NCBI GenBank assembly: GCA_031279735.1
Contig: JAITHX010000169.1
Location: 1-6,697 of the forward strand
Source of the DNA: Prevotellaceae bacterium
GTDB taxonomy: Bacteria > Bacteroidota > Bacteroidia > Bacteroidales > UBA932
Length of the DNA stretch: 6,697 bases
Direction: 5' to 3'
In this document: one piece after another, positions 6,467-6,697 of the stretch
Position numbering within the stretch: the first letter of the stretch is position 1
How the letters are laid out: each line of letters opens with the position of its first letter
Notes under the pieces: generated by a model
What the model saw: only the letters and a program-made list of their open reading frames with translations
Told to the model about the DNA's origin: nothing
Database searches by the model: none
Translations under genes and position numbers: made by a program

Positions 6467-6697
6467 TTGAAAGGTCAGAGTTCCTGACCCGAGAGGAAAA
6501 CAAATGTCACATTTTTTAGAAAAATCATACATTTTCATAGCGAGTTCCGCGTCCGATTCGGGCGCCCGTCCCGACGGCGCCTGAACCCCGCCCTGCGCCT
6601 TCAGATTTTCCGGCTTCCGGCGTTATTTTCGAGACTCGCATGTTTTTCGACATAATTCGCGCGTTTCGACCGTCTTTTTACGTTTTTGAAGCCTCCA
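6467..6697. other. Non-coding right-end region with potential hairpins
   Basis: No long frame was found on either strand in this stretch. GGTCAG (6473-6478) pairs with CTGACC (6484-6489) around five bases. A G/C-rich stem has GGCGC (6561-6565) and CGT (6567-6569) pairing with ACG (6574-6576) and GCGCC (6577-6581). CTGAA (6581-6585) can pair with TTCAG (6600-6604), and CCGG (6610-6613) with CCGG (6617-6620). A 26-codon frame on the plus strand (ATG 6504-6506, stop TGA 6582-6584) follows a purine-rich GAGAGG at 6491-6496, but has no recognisable product. It may be an IS end, an RNA leader for a gene to the right, or plain spacer. Confidence 0.35.

Overview
The window looks like a chromosomal stretch from a member of the Bacteroidota, probably an uncultured Bacteroidales-type organism. 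The evidence is two promoter-like sites matching the Bacteroidota consensus (TTTG about 19-20 bases upstream of TAnnTTTG), A/T-rich leaders without clear Shine-Dalgarno sequences, a lipoprotein GH43 glycosidase with F5/8C-like and FN3-like modules, and a RimO of the type common in that phylum. The assignment is inferred from these features; no database search was possible.

Three real genes were found, all on the minus strand. Reading in the direction of transcription, a promoter near 6353-6360 drives a 600-residue exported GH43-like lipoprotein (4526-6328). Its TGA stop overlaps the GTG start of rimO (3222-4529) by four bases, so the two are probably co-transcribed and translationally coupled, although their functions (glycan cleavage; methylthiolation of ribosomal protein S12) are unrelated. 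After a 207-base gap with its own promoter (3124-3155) comes a 901-residue multidomain protein (309-3014). It has a RelE/ParE-toxin-like N-terminus, a complete UvrD/Rep-type SF1 helicase core, a charged helical and ankyrin-like region, and a possible winged-helix C-terminus. This is the most unusual gene here.

The intergenic DNA is rich in repeats. At the left end a perfect 22-base inverted repeat (19-40/98-119) abuts a long imperfect inverted repeat (117-309) that begins at the helicase stop codon. Its arms carry AATTACG heptamers in different copy numbers. Heptamers of the form AATTNNN recur downstream of rimO (3209-3229) and upstream of the GH43 gene (6370-6402). A perfect 18-base inverted repeat (1-18/6449-6466) brackets all three genes and may mark the inner edges of two inverted copies of a mobile or dispersed element. 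The last 230 bases hold no convincing gene but contain several potential hairpins and one 26-codon reading frame.

No tRNA, rRNA, CRISPR array, transposase or integrase gene was seen. There is no firm evidence for a new multi-gene system. The best candidates for follow-up are the helicase fusion and the repeat architecture around it.
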